Shown here piece after piece: positions 23,651 through 32,662 of a stretch of 40,401 nt of DNA. The number at the start of each line of letters is the position of its first letter. The stretch's first letter is position 1. Location: NCBI GenBank assembly GCA_022791635.1, contig JAAVZL010000010.1, positions 1 to 40,401 of the forward strand, in the 5' to 3' direction. The DNA comes from Lachnospiraceae bacterium (GTDB lineage Bacteria > Bacillota > Clostridia > Lachnospirales > Lachnospiraceae). The notes beneath the pieces were generated by a model. That model worked only from the letters and a program-made list of their open reading frames with translations. It was not told where the DNA came from and searched no databases. The position numbers and the translations under genes are program-made.

Positions 23651-25081
23651 ATGGAAAGAAAAAAATGTCCGAGATTCGGTTTGGTTTTTGCCTGCGTTCT
23701 TTTTCTTTGGTGCGGCGGGGAAGCTTTGGCAGGGGAAAAAGAAGAATTTCTGTTTGAGGACGGAGACGTCGTAGGTTTTATCGGAGACAGCATTACCCAG
23801 GTGAATTACAGTGTGGTCAGCTATCCGGAGTTTCTGTATCAGTATTACAGAACCCGTTATCCTCAGTGGGAGCTGGAATTTCGCAATCTCGGCACTGGTT
23901 ACTATACGGCAGAGCAGGCCCTTAAGCTTTACGGCGGAGAGGACGGGATTTATGATAAGGCCCTGGAAGGGATCACAAAGGCTGTGATCATGTTCGGTAT
24001 GAACGAGGCCTTAGACGGAGGAGCCCCGGAAGCTTACATTCAGAATATCCGGGCGCTGACCCGGCTTCTCAATGAGCGCGGTATAAAAAATGAAGATATT
24101 ATCTTGGCTTCCCCCACACCTTTTGATCAAACCACAAGCTCTAATTATCTGGAAAGCGGGGAGATAAGAAAGACCGTAGACGACACCCTTTTGGAATATA
24201 CGGAAAGGCTGGAGGTTCTTGCTGAGGAACTGGGCACCCGCTATGTGGATCTCCACACCCCTCTTCTGTGGGTCAACGGGCGATTGCAGGAGGAGAATCC
24301 AGATGCCACTCTTACCATAGGCGACAGTATCCACCCAAAGGCAGAGGGGAGCATTCTGGCCGGTTTCTTCTTTTTGTGTCAGCAGGGAGCCGGAAGAGAT
24401 GTAGCAGAGGTTCGTCTTTCTAAGGGATCGGAGGTACAGACAGTAAGCGCCGAGGTGACAAAGGTACAATGGAGAGGAAATGAGGATTACGTAAGCTTCT
24501 CCTATCAGCCCCACAGCCTTCCGGTGGCGATTACCGACGATGTGCTCAGAGCAGATGCACTCTTTGGAATGCTGGATTGGTTAAGCAGGGAGAGCCTTCA
24601 GATAGAGGGCCTCAACGAAAACGAGGTCTATACCATTTATATGGACAAAGTGCCTATAGGAAGCTTCACGGGAAAGGAGCTGGGCGAGGGTGTCAACCTA
24701 GCAGGCCTGAGATGGAATTTTGGCCAGGTAGCGGCCAGGGATATTGAGGTATTAAACCAGAAATGGCAGAAATGCTCCGCAAAATACCGCAGTGTGCTGG
24801 GAAATGCGACCTTAGGAGATCGGGAGGCCATCCAGGAGGATGTGAATGCTGCCTACGTAATCTGGAAGAAGAAGACAGAGGAACTCAAGGAGCAAATGAC
24901 AGAGATTGCCCGTACCAGTGCGTCGAGAGTTTACCGGATGGAGGCTGTAAGTCAGGAGGGCGGCCTTATCTATATGAGGCTGGAACACTGGAAATGGCCG
25001 CTTTTGGCCGTTGCTCTGGGAAGCTTGACGCTCCTTGCAGGAATTCTCTTGGGGATTCGATCTAAACGAAAGCGGAATTAA
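23651..25081 (+). CDS. secreted, membrane-anchored GDSL/SGNH hydrolase
   Basis: The 476-residue protein starts with a signal sequence (MERKK, core to about residue 27), carries an SGNH hydrolase domain and ends with a transmembrane helix and basic tail (about residues 446-476), so it is probably tethered outside the cell. Catalytic features: S47 in GDSIT, G in NLGTGYYT, N118 in FGMNEA, and D225/H228 in DSIHPK. Such enzymes remove acetyl or other acyl groups from glycans or lipids. The region after residue 240 is a beta-rich then helical part of unknown role. The start at 23651 follows GAGGAG by 4 nt; an in-frame ATG at 23576 also has a site but would bury the signal peptide. Confidence 0.82.
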   Translation: MERKKCPRFGLVFACVLFLWCGGEALAGEKEEFLFEDGDVVGFIGDSITQVNYSVVSYPEFLYQYYRTRYPQWELEFRNLGTGYYTAEQALKLYGGEDGIYDKALEGITKAVIMFGMNEALDGGAPEAYIQNIRALTRLLNERGIKNEDIILASPTPFDQTTSSNYLESGEIRKTVDDTLLEYTERLEVLAEELGTRYVDLHTPLLWVNGRLQEENPDATLTIGDSIHPKAEGSILAGFFFLCQQGAGRDVAEVRLSKGSEVQTVSAEVTKVQWRGNEDYVSFSYQPHSLPVAITDDVLRADALFGMLDWLSRESLQIEGLNENEVYTIYMDKVPIGSFTGKELGEGVNLAGLRWNFGQVAARDIEVLNQKWQKCSAKYRSVLGNATLGDREAIQEDVNAAYVIWKKKTEELKEQMTEIARTSASRVYRMEAVSQEGGLIYMRLEHWKWPLLAVALGSLTLLAGILLGIRSKRKRN

Positions 25082-26001
25082 TTGATCCATTTTTTGCGAA
25101 AGTCAGAAGCGCGGATGCCTTCTGACTTTTTAAATTGCCGGTTGAGATAGCTGGCGTCATAGAAGCCGCAGCTTTCTGCAATCTCCTCCAGGGTGTAATC
25201 GGAAAAGCGCAGGAGCTTTTTGGCCAGGGTGATGCGCCGGGCAATGACGTATTGGTTCAGGGTGATTCCGTAGAGAGCGCGAAATTCCCGGGACAGATGA
25301 AACTTACTGATGAAAAATTCCTCAGAAAGGGCATCCAGGGAGAACTTCTCCGTGTAGTGCTCGTTGAGATATTGCCGCACCTGGGCCATCTTCTGGTGGC
25401 CCGGGTGTTTTTCCGTCTGCGATTTGGTAATATCCAGAAGCAGAAGGGAGAGGAGCTCTACAATCAGCCGTGAGGAGAAAATTTCCACAGACAGATCAGA
25501 GTCGGTGTTTACCTCCAGCAGTCGTTCTAAGGTCTCCTGAAGCTCGGGAAAGGACTGAGGCTTTAAGACAGGAGCGCTTTTGGCAGAAAAATAGCGATAG
25601 TATTCCCGGGAGCTGGAGCCGTGAAAATGAACCCAGATAAGCTCCCAGGGATCGGAGCTGCTGCTCTGGTGAAAGTAGGGCTCCATGCAGTCAATAAAAA
25701 AGCAGGAGCCTTTTTCCAGAGGATAGATGAGGTTTTGGTACATGAGCGTGCCGCTTCCGGAGAGCACAAGAACCACCAGATAGGATTCCAGATTCTTACG
25801 GCGCGCCAGGTGGCTTTCCTTTAGCTTCAGGTAGCCCGTTTCCTGTACGTAAAAAAGGGCGGAGCGGGCAAAGGCGCTGGGAGTCTGAATCACCCGCCTG
25901 GAGCTTTCCACATAGGAATCCGGGAATTTGTCAAAGTAATTTTTCAAGCTGTTCGCGTTCCTTTCCAGCAATATAATACCTGTTTTGAGCAACATCTTCA
26001 C
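25078..26001 (-). CDS. AraC family regulator
   Basis: The 307-residue regulator has an N-terminal cupin-like sensor half (GSGTLMYQNLIYPLEKGSCFFID near residues 82-104) and a C-terminal double helix-turn-helix ending with SLDALSEEFFISKFHLSREF and EEIAESCGFYDASYLNRQFKK. The start is uncertain. The frame opens with GTG at 26001, has ATG at 25995, and a TTG further in (25947-25945) has a better ribosome site (GAAAGGA). The gene converges with the GDSL hydrolase, overlapping it by 4 nt, and is divergent from the GDP-fucose genes. Either neighbour could be its target. Confidence 0.88.
   Translation of the reverse strand: MKMLLKTGIILLERNANSLKNYFDKFPDSYVESSRRVIQTPSAFARSALFYVQETGYLKLKESHLARRKNLESYLVVLVLSGSGTLMYQNLIYPLEKGSCFFIDCMEPYFHQSSSSDPWELIWVHFHGSSSREYYRYFSAKSAPVLKPQSFPELQETLERLLEVNTDSDLSVEIFSSRLIVELLSLLLLDITKSQTEKHPGHQKMAQVRQYLNEHYTEKFSLDALSEEFFISKFHLSREFRALYGITLNQYVIARRITLAKKLLRFSDYTLEEIAESCGFYDASYLNRQFKKSEGIRASDFRKKWIN
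25099..25131 (+). terminator. terminator of the GDSL gene, inside the converging AraC gene
   Basis: AAAGTCAGAAG (25099-25109) pairs with CTTCTGACTTT (25119-25129) around a 9-nt loop, ending in TTTTT. It lies within the last codons of the minus-strand AraC gene, whose stop codon overlaps the GDSL stop. Confidence 0.75.
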
Positions 26002-26006
26002 TGTTT

Positions 26007-26035
26007 ATCTTTACTATACAGGTTTATACTGTCAA
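26007..26035. promoter_or_regulatory. possible overlapping divergent promoters, AraC gene and GDP-fucose operon
   Basis: Minus strand: consensus -35 TTGACA (26035-26030), 17 nt, weak -10 AAAGAT (26012-26007). Plus strand: -10 TATACT (26025-26030), sharing one base pair with that -35, with no good -35 of its own. ACAG/CTGT repeats surround the region. Confidence 0.4.
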
Positions 26036-26107
26036 AAGCAATGAAAAACAGGAGAAGAATTTCGGAATCTGTTTTTGAAAATGAGAAAGAGGAAGGGAAG
26101 CAAAGGG

Positions 26108-27472
26108 ATGATGTATTATGCACTGCTGTCCGGAGGATCCGGCACGCGTCTGTGGCCCTTGTCCAATGGGGCCAGGCCCAAGCAATACGTAAAGCTGGTG
26201 AACCGGGAGGTCAATTCCATGGATCGCTGCTCCATGCTTCAGCGGGTCTGGGATCAGCTCAAAGATGCTCAAATGGCTGATTTTACGGTGATTACGGCTT
26301 CGGAAGCTCAGCGGGAGCTGATTGAAAGTCAGGTGCCGGGGGCTCGGATAGCCCCGGAGCCTGCGAGGCGGGATACCTTTGGAGCCGTACTGCTCTCCTG
26401 CGCCTACCTTCACAGCCGCATGGGAGCCTCCAGGGAGGATTATGTGGCAGTTATGCCTGTGGATCCCTATACGGAGGCGGCCTATTTTGAAGCGGTAAAG
26501 GGGCTTGAGGAGGCGGTGAGGCGCTCCGGTGCCGCGGTGGGGCTTTTGGGAGTGAAGCCTTCCTATCCAGCAACAAAGTACGGGTATATGGTGCCGAAAG
26601 AGCATAAGGAGGGTTATGCCTGGATACAGAGCTTTGTGGAGAAGCCAGAGGAGGCAGAGGCGGCAGAGCTTATCCGGCAGGGAGCGCTGTGGAATTGCGG
26701 GGTGTTCTGCCTTCGGATAGGAGCCATGCTTGACCGGGTAGCGGCTTATGGGGTTCCCGAGGATTACCAGGGGCTTTGCACAGCTTATGAGAGACTGCCA
26801 AGGATTAGCTTTGACTACGAGGTGCTGGAGAAGGAGGAGAGGCTGGCGGTCGTAGAGTTTGAGGGCTTTTGGAGAGATCTGGGCACTTGGGACGCTATGG
26901 CGGATCAGATGAGCACGGATACCGTGGGAAAAGTGCTTCTTGACGATACCTGCAGAAATACTCAGGTTATCAACGAGCTGAAGGTTCCGGTAGTGGCTGT
27001 AGGGGCCAGAGATCTGGTGGTAGTGGCTGCTCAGGACGGAATCCTGGTGACGGACAAGGCCGAGGCTTCTCGGGTAAGGGAGCTTGTGGCAGAGCTTAAG
27101 ACCCGGCCTATGTTTGAAGAGCGGCGATGGGGAACCCTTGAGACCCTGGACGACACGGAGGCGGCGCAGACGTCCACGCTTACGAGAAAGATTCACATCT
27201 TTGACGGCATGTCCTCCAGCTATCATTACCATGAAAACCGGGATGAGATCTGGACCATCCTCAAAGGAACGGGAGAGCTGATTCTGGAAGGAAACCGCAT
27301 CCCCCTCTCTCCCGGAAAGGCCGTCTGCATCCGAAGGAATCAGCGCCATGCGGTAAAGGCAGACAGGGATTTTGAGTACATTGAGATTCATGTGGGGACC
27401 AGTGTGGGGAATGAGGATATTCACCGGATTACCTTTGCCTGGGATGAGATAGAGCGAAGCCTGATTCTGTAA
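26108..27472 (+). CDS. manC: mannose-1-phosphate guanylyltransferase with C-terminal cupin
   Basis: The 454-residue enzyme makes GDP-mannose from mannose-1-phosphate and GTP. The nucleotidyltransferase signature GGSGTRLWP is at residues 9-17 with K25 in RPKQY. The C-terminal mannose-6-phosphate isomerase-type cupin (about 355-445) shows the metal-site segment [12 protein letters not shown] and [14 protein letters not shown]. In bifunctional relatives the cupin isomerises fructose-6-phosphate; here a separate ManA is also present, so that activity may be redundant. The start at 26108 (or 26111) is chosen because GAGGAAGG lies upstream and the frame further up adds only lysine/arginine codons. 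First gene of the GDP-L-fucose cluster; gmd follows closely. Confidence 0.93.
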   Translation: MMYYALLSGGSGTRLWPLSNGARPKQYVKLVNREVNSMDRCSMLQRVWDQLKDAQMADFTVITASEAQRELIESQVPGARIAPEPARRDTFGAVLLSCAYLHSRMGASREDYVAVMPVDPYTEAAYFEAVKGLEEAVRRSGAAVGLLGVKPSYPATKYGYMVPKEHKEGYAWIQSFVEKPEEAEAAELIRQGALWNCGVFCLRIGAMLDRVAAYGVPEDYQGLCTAYERLPRISFDYEVLEKEERLAVVEFEGFWRDLGTWDAMADQMSTDTVGKVLLDDTCRNTQVINELKVPVVAVGARDLVVVAAQDGILVTDKAEASRVRELVAELKTRPMFEERRWGTLETLDDTEAAQTSTLTRKIHIFDGMSSSYHYHENRDEIWTILKGTGELILEGNRIPLSPGKAVCIRRNQRHAVKADRDFEYIEIHVGTSVGNEDIHRITFAWDEIERSLIL

Positions 27473-27498
27473 GGGACGGAATGGAAAGGGGAGTAAAG

Positions 27499-28551
27499 AT
27501 GAAAAAAACAGCATTGATCACGGGAATTACCGGACAGGACGGCTCCTATCTGGCAGAGCTCTTGCTGGAAAAGGGCTATGAGGTGTATGGCCTGTTCCGC
27601 AGAGGCTCCACCAATACCACGGAGCGGATTGCACATCTTTTAAAGGGAGGGGAGGCGCAGGAGAGGCTTCATCTTGTCTACGGCGATATGACCGACTCCA
27701 TGAGCCTGGTGCGCCTGATGCTAGAGATAAAGCCTCACGAAGTGTACAATCTGGCGGCCCAGTCTCATGTGGCCGTCTCCTTTGAGGAGCCGGAGTACAC
27801 GGCCAATACGGACGGAACCGGTGTCCTGCGGATTCTGGAGGCGGTACGGACGGCAGGGCTTGCAGACCATACCCGTATTTATCAGGCCTCCACCTCGGAG
27901 CTTTACGGAAAGGCAGAGGAGATCCCGCAGCGGGAAACCACGCCCTTCCATCCCCGTTCCCCCTACGCGGTGGCCAAGCTCTACGGCTACTGGATCACCA
28001 GACACTACCGGGAGGCCTACGGCATGTATGCAGTCAACGGGATCCTGTTTAACCACGAATCCCCCAGGCGGGGAGAGAACTTTGTCACAAGAAAGATCAC
28101 GCTGGCAGTGGCGGGTATTCTGGCAGGCCGCCAGGATCGGCTGTACCTGGGAAATCTAAACGCAAAGCGGGACTGGGGCTATGCGGGAGATTATGTGGAG
28201 TGCATGTGGCGGATGCTCCAGCAGGAGATACCGGAGGATTTCGTGATTGCCACCGGCAAAACCCACACCGTGAGAGAATTTGCAGAGACGGCCTTTCGCC
28301 AGGCGGGCGTGGAACTTTTGTGGCAGGGAGAGGGCGTAGAGGAGCGAGGCATTGACAAAAAAACGGGCCGGGTGCTGGTGGAGGTGTCCCCTGAATTTTT
28401 CCGCCCGGCGGAGGTGGACTTGCTCCTGGGAGATCCCTCAAGAGCCAGAGAGCGCCTTAAATGGAATCCGGAGAAAACCTCCTTTGAGGAGCTGGTAAGG
28501 CTTATGGTGGAGCATGATATTGCAGGGCTGAAAACAGGAAACATTGCTTAG
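27499..28551 (+). CDS. gmd: GDP-mannose 4,6-dehydratase
   Basis: The 350-residue short-chain dehydrogenase-type enzyme converts GDP-mannose to GDP-4-keto-6-deoxymannose. The cofactor loop GITGQDG is at 9-15 with GLFRRGS behind it, which favours NADP. The catalytic set T132, E134, Y156 and K160 is in ASTSELYG and [23 protein letters not shown] is a diagnostic gmd segment. The start at 27499 follows AAAGGGGAG (27485-27493) by 5 nt; ATG 27481 lacks a site of its own. Supplies the substrate for the epimerase/reductase that follows. Confidence 0.96.
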   Translation: MKKTALITGITGQDGSYLAELLLEKGYEVYGLFRRGSTNTTERIAHLLKGGEAQERLHLVYGDMTDSMSLVRLMLEIKPHEVYNLAAQSHVAVSFEEPEYTANTDGTGVLRILEAVRTAGLADHTRIYQASTSELYGKAEEIPQRETTPFHPRSPYAVAKLYGYWITRHYREAYGMYAVNGILFNHESPRRGENFVTRKITLAVAGILAGRQDRLYLGNLNAKRDWGYAGDYVECMWRMLQQEIPEDFVIATGKTHTVREFAETAFRQAGVELLWQGEGVEERGIDKKTGRVLVEVSPEFFRPAEVDLLLGDPSRARERLKWNPEKTSFEELVRLMVEHDIAGLKTGNIA

Positions 28552-28584
28552 AATTTTACGGAGCCGGAAGAAAAGGAGCTGAAT

Positions 28585-29556
28585 ATGAGACGAGAATGCG
28601 AACCCTTGGACAGAAGGAAAAAGATCTATGTGGCCGGTCATCGGGGCCTGGTAGGTTCTGCACTGGTAAGGCGGCTTGAGGCGGCCGGCTTTGAAAATAT
28701 GGTGACCAGAACTCACGAGGAGCTTGATCTGACCCGTCAGGCAGATGTGGAGGCATTTTTCAGGCAGGAGAAGCCGGACTATGTGATTCTGGCTGCGGCA
28801 AAGGTGGGCGGGATCCATGCCAATGACACCTACCCGGCCGACTTTATCATGAAAAATCTTCAGATAGAATGCAATGTGATTGACGCGTCCTGGCAGAACC
28901 GGGTGGAGAAGCTTTTATTCCTGGGAAGCTCCTGCATCTATCCTCGGGAATGTCCCCAGCCCATCCGGGAGGAGGCTCTGCTTGGCGGCTATCTGGAAAA
29001 GACCAACGAGGCTTATGCGCTGGCGAAAATTGCAGGCCTGAAAATGTGTGCCTACTACAACCGGCAGTACCACACCCATTACATCAGTGTCATGCCCTGT
29101 AACCTGTACGGGATCAACGACAATTTTTCCCTGGAAAATTCCCACGTGCTTCCCGCCCTCATCCGGAAATTCCACGAGGCAAAGCTTGCGGGAGCGCCTT
29201 CGGTAACCGTGTGGGGAAGCGGAACGCCTCTGCGGGAGTTCCTCAATGTGGATGATCTGGCCGATGCCTGCCTGTATCTTTTGGATCACTATGACGGAGA
29301 CGAGTTTTTGAATGTGGGCTCCGGTGAGGAAATCAGCATTCTTAAGCTGGCCGGACTGGTGAAGCGGATCGTGGGCTATGAGGGAGAGCTGGTGTTTGAT
29401 CCCACAAAGCCGGACGGAACGCCGCGAAAGCTTACGGACATCAGCCGTATCCTTAAGACGGGCTGGAGGCCGAGGATTGACCTGGAGACGGGAATCCGCA
29501 GAACCTACCAATGGTATTGCGAAAATGACGAAGCGGGAGTGGACAGAAAGCGATGA
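28585..29556 (+). CDS. fcl: GDP-L-fucose synthase
   Basis: The 323-residue enzyme, also called WcaG, epimerises carbons 3 and 5 and reduces carbon 4 of GDP-4-keto-6-deoxymannose to give GDP-L-fucose. The cofactor motif GHRGLVG is at 18-24. Catalytic S116, Y144 and K148 are in FLGSSCIYP and [21 protein letters not shown] and [13 protein letters not shown] are diagnostic of the family. AAAGGAGC precedes the ATG. The last 4 nt overlap the manA start (29553), giving translational coupling. The N-terminus is about 10 residues longer than in E. coli. Confidence 0.96.
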   Translation: MRRECEPLDRRKKIYVAGHRGLVGSALVRRLEAAGFENMVTRTHEELDLTRQADVEAFFRQEKPDYVILAAAKVGGIHANDTYPADFIMKNLQIECNVIDASWQNRVEKLLFLGSSCIYPRECPQPIREEALLGGYLEKTNEAYALAKIAGLKMCAYYNRQYHTHYISVMPCNLYGINDNFSLENSHVLPALIRKFHEAKLAGAPSVTVWGSGTPLREFLNVDDLADACLYLLDHYDGDEFLNVGSGEEISILKLAGLVKRIVGYEGELVFDPTKPDGTPRKLTDISRILKTGWRPRIDLETGIRRTYQWYCENDEAGVDRKR

Positions 29557-30374
29557 AGAGGGAAAGACCGGTAAAGCTTAGGCCAGTGCGAAAAAACTAT
29601 CTATGGGGAACGGAGGACTGGATGCTCTCCTGGCTGCATGAGGGATTGGAAGAAATCCCTCTTTTGATTAAAATCATCCGGGCCGGGGAAGCGCTCTCCG
29701 TTCAGGTGCATCCGGGGGATGACCGGGCCGGAGAGCTTGGGGCTTCCAGAGGAAAAACAGAGATGTGGTATGTGCTGGACTGTGAGCCCGGCGCTTTTCT
29801 TTATTACGGCCTGAAGCACCGGATCTCCGTAAATGAATTTCGAAAGCGGCTCCAAAACGGCAGTATTTTGGAGGTGTGCCGGAAGGTGCCTGTAAAAAAG
29901 GGAGATGTGTTTTACATTCCGGCCGGTGTGATTCATGCCATAGGCAAGGGCATTACGGTAGCGGAGGTGCAGCAGAGCTCCGATATCACCTATCGGATCT
30001 ACGATTACAACCGGGAGGATGCCAATCATCAGAGGCGAAAGCTGCATATCGAGGAGGCTCTTCGGGCCGCGGCCTTTATGCCGCCTCTGGCCGGACACCA
30101 CCCAATGGGGCCTCGCGTGCAGAAAAATGGATATTCCAGAACTTTATTGGTGCAATGTCTGTATTTTGTGGTACAATTATACGATATAGAGGAATCTATG
30201 GAGGGATATGCGGGAAGCTCCTTCCAATCCCTTCTTGTTCTGGAGGGAGAGGGAAGCTTAAGAAGCACAGGAGAAAGCCTGAGGCTTCAAAAGGGAGACA
30301 GCATATTTCTTCCAAAGGAGACAGGGGCCTACCAGGTGAGAGGAAGGCTGCAAATACTTTTAAGCGAGGTATAG
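29553..30374 (+). CDS. manA: class I mannose-6-phosphate isomerase
   Basis: The 273-residue zinc enzyme interconverts fructose-6-phosphate and mannose-6-phosphate, the entry step to GDP-mannose. Zinc ligands are Q51, H53 (SVQVHPGD), E70 ([10 protein letters not shown]) and H128 ([11 protein letters not shown]); the active-site arginine is R148 in [10 protein letters not shown]. The length is typical of the short Firmicutes form (about 310), slightly shorter. It overlaps fcl by 4 nt and is followed after 4 nt by the phosphohexomutase, so all three are coupled. Together with that mutase it links the GDP-fucose branch to central metabolism. Confidence 0.92.
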   Translation: MKRERPVKLRPVRKNYLWGTEDWMLSWLHEGLEEIPLLIKIIRAGEALSVQVHPGDDRAGELGASRGKTEMWYVLDCEPGAFLYYGLKHRISVNEFRKRLQNGSILEVCRKVPVKKGDVFYIPAGVIHAIGKGITVAEVQQSSDITYRIYDYNREDANHQRRKLHIEEALRAAAFMPPLAGHHPMGPRVQKNGYSRTLLVQCLYFVVQLYDIEESMEGYAGSSFQSLLVLEGEGSLRSTGESLRLQKGDSIFLPKETGAYQVRGRLQILLSEV

Positions 30375-30378
30375 ACGG

Positions 30379-31872
30379 ATGAATTTAAAGTTTGGAACAG
30401 GAGGCCTTCGTGCCACGATGGGGGAGGGACCGGATCATTTAAATTTGGAAACCATACGGGAGGCAACCTTGGGGGTGGCGGCTTATGTAAAGAGCCGAAG
30501 CGCGGAACCTGCTGTAGCGGTGGCTTATGACAGCCGGAACCATTCGGAGGAATTTGCAAAGGAGGCGGCAAGGGTGCTGGCCTTAAAGGGCTGCAAGGCC
30601 TATATTTATCCCCGCCCCATGCCAACGCCGACTCTTTCCTTTGCAGTGCGCCATTTAAAGTGCGATGCGGGGATTGCCGTGACAGCCAGCCATAATCCCA
30701 AGGATTACAATGGGTTTAAGGTCTATGGCAAAGACGGCTGCCAGGTGACCAGCGGGGCGGCTGCGGCCATTCAGATGTATATTGAGAAGGCGGACGAGAA
30801 GGAGGCCCAGGAGGATCTGCCCTTTGCATACTTCCTGGAATCCGAAGAGATTGAATATATCAGTGATAAGGTGGTCAAGGCATTTTTGGCCTCCATCATC
30901 AAAAAGCGCACCCAGAAGGAGCTGACCTCCAATCTGAAGGTGGTGTATACGCCCCTTCACGGAACGGGCTTAAGCTGTGTGAGCAGTATCCTGAAATATA
31001 TCGGAATTGATAATCTTAGGCTGGTCCGGGAGCAGGCCAAGCCTGACGGAGATTTCCCCACCTGCCCCAGGCCCAATCCGGAGGAGCGAGAGGCCCTGGA
31101 GCTGGGAATTCAGGAGTGCGAAAAGGAGGGGGCGGATCTGCTTCTTGCCACGGATCCGGACAGCGACCGCATCGGCGTGGTGGTTCGTCATGAAGACGCC
31201 TATCAGCAGCTCAGTGGAAATCAGGTGGGAATCCTGCTCTTGGATTACGTTCTGAAATGCCGTCAGGAGGCGGGGACCCTTCCGAAAAATCCGGTGATCA
31301 TCAAGACCATTGTAACCACCTCCATGGCGGACCGGATTGCGGAGCATTATGGTGTGGAGGTGATCAATACCCTCACAGGCTTTAAATATATCGGAGAGCA
31401 GATCGGCCTTTTGGAGCAGGCAGGGGAGGCGAAGCGCTTTGTGTTCGGCTTTGAGGAAAGCTGCGGCTATCTGATTGGAAGCTATGTGCGGGATAAGGAT
31501 GCGGTGGGGGCAGCCATGCTCATCTGTGAGATGACGGATGCCTACAAATCCATAGGCAAAACTCTTGTGGATGTCTTGGAGGAGCTGTATGCCGCCTATG
31601 GTCACTATGTGACGGAGCTTAAAAATTATACCTTTGAGGGAGCGGAGGCAGATCGGCGCATGAGCCTGATCCGCAAAGGGCTCTTAGAAAAGCCGGATAT
31701 GAAAATGCGGGGCTTAAGGGTGGTTCGCTATGAGGATTACCAGGAGGGTGTTGACGGCCTTCCCAAGGCAGATGTGATAAAGGTTTGGATGGAGGACGGC
31801 TCGGAGGTAGTCATCCGTCCTTCCGGAACGGAGCCGAAGATTAAGGTTTATACGGAGAGAAAGGAAGCTTAA
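30379..31872 (+). CDS. phosphomannomutase/phosphoglucomutase family protein
   Basis: The 497-residue phosphohexomutase moves phosphate between carbons 6 and 1 of a hexose. The phosphoserine S104 is in TASHNP, the magnesium loop DPDSDR holds D259, D261 and D263, the sugar loop is GFEESCGYL, and the distal phosphate site is RPSGTEPKIK. It begins directly at the KFGTGGLRA motif and lacks the N-terminal 40-60 residues typical of the long Firmicutes PgcA type. In this operon it most likely acts as phosphomannomutase (ManB), making mannose-1-phosphate for ManC; glucose-phosphate activity is possible. It starts 4 nt after manA and is followed by larB after 21 nt. Confidence 0.9.
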   Translation: MNLKFGTGGLRATMGEGPDHLNLETIREATLGVAAYVKSRSAEPAVAVAYDSRNHSEEFAKEAARVLALKGCKAYIYPRPMPTPTLSFAVRHLKCDAGIAVTASHNPKDYNGFKVYGKDGCQVTSGAAAAIQMYIEKADEKEAQEDLPFAYFLESEEIEYISDKVVKAFLASIIKKRTQKELTSNLKVVYTPLHGTGLSCVSSILKYIGIDNLRLVREQAKPDGDFPTCPRPNPEEREALELGIQECEKEGADLLLATDPDSDRIGVVVRHEDAYQQLSGNQVGILLLDYVLKCRQEAGTLPKNPVIIKTIVTTSMADRIAEHYGVEVINTLTGFKYIGEQIGLLEQAGEAKRFVFGFEESCGYLIGSYVRDKDAVGAAMLICEMTDAYKSIGKTLVDVLEELYAAYGHYVTELKNYTFEGAEADRRMSLIRKGLLEKPDMKMRGLRVVRYEDYQEGVDGLPKADVIKVWMEDGSEVVIRPSGTEPKIKVYTERKEA

Positions 31873-31893
31873 AAAGCGACGGGAGCCAGAGGA

Positions 31894-32661
31894 ATGAATG
31901 TAACAGAGCTTTTGCAGCAGGTGAAGGAGGGAAGTCTCTCCATCGAGGAGGCCGAGAAGCAGCTTAAAAAGCTGCCCTACGAGGATCTGGGCTTCGCCAA
32001 GCTGGACCACCACAGAAAGCTCCGGCAGGGCTTTGAGGAGGTAATATACTGCAGCGGAAAGGCCACGGAGCACCTGGTGAAGATATATCAGACCCTTACC
32101 CGGGAAGGGGTGGACGTGCTGGGGACAAGAGCCAGCCGGGAGCAGTATGAGGCGGTGGGAAAGGAAGTGCCGGAAGTCGTGTACGATCCCATTGCCCGGA
32201 TATTGAAGGTGGAAAAGAGAAAGAAGGAGTATACGGGGAAGATTGTCGTATGCACCGGAGGAACGGCGGATGTTCCGGTGGCCGAGGAGGCGGCGCAGAC
32301 GGCCGAATTCTTCGGCACCCGGGTGGTGCGGCTCTTTGACGTGGGCGTGGCAGGCATTCACCGCCTGCTGTCCAATATGAAGTCCTTTGAGGGAGCCAAC
32401 TGCGTGGTTGCGGTGGCAGGCATGGAGGGAGCCCTGGCCGGCGTCGTGGCCGGTCTTGTGGATGTGCCGGTGATTGCGGTGCCCACTTCTGTGGGATACG
32501 GAGCCAGCTTTCACGGCCTTTCGGCTCTTTTGACCATGCTGAATTCCTGTGCCAACGGGATTACGGTGGTGAATATAGACAACGGCTACGGAGCTGCCTA
32601 TGTGGCGACGCAGATCAATCGTCTGGCAGTGGGAAGCCCTGAAAAAGCGCAGGAGGGATAG
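31894..32661 (+). CDS. larB: nickel-pincer cofactor biosynthesis protein LarB
   Basis: The 255-residue protein matches LarB, which carboxylates and hydrolyses nicotinic acid adenine dinucleotide in the first step of nickel-pincer nucleotide synthesis. The C-terminal PurE-like domain contains VCTGGTADVPVAEEA (about 116-130), RLFDVGVAGIHRLL and GMEGALAGVVAGLVD, then the phosphate-binding PTSVGYGASFHG. The N-terminal 60 residues are the LarB-specific helical part. A one-base gap separates it from larC, so the two are coupled. The 21-nt gap from the mutase suggests co-transcription with the GDP-fucose cluster, an unexpected partner. Confidence 0.94.
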   Translation: MNVTELLQQVKEGSLSIEEAEKQLKKLPYEDLGFAKLDHHRKLRQGFEEVIYCSGKATEHLVKIYQTLTREGVDVLGTRASREQYEAVGKEVPEVVYDPIARILKVEKRKKEYTGKIVVCTGGTADVPVAEEAAQTAEFFGTRVVRLFDVGVAGIHRLLSNMKSFEGANCVVAVAGMEGALAGVVAGLVDVPVIAVPTSVGYGASFHGLSALLTMLNSCANGITVVNIDNGYGAAYVATQINRLAVGSPEKAQEG

Positions 32662-32662
32662 C

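Noticed and set aside
26024..27514. A 496-codon antisense frame opposite manC
   Set aside because: manC has full motifs on the plus strand; the antisense product is a low-complexity shadow.
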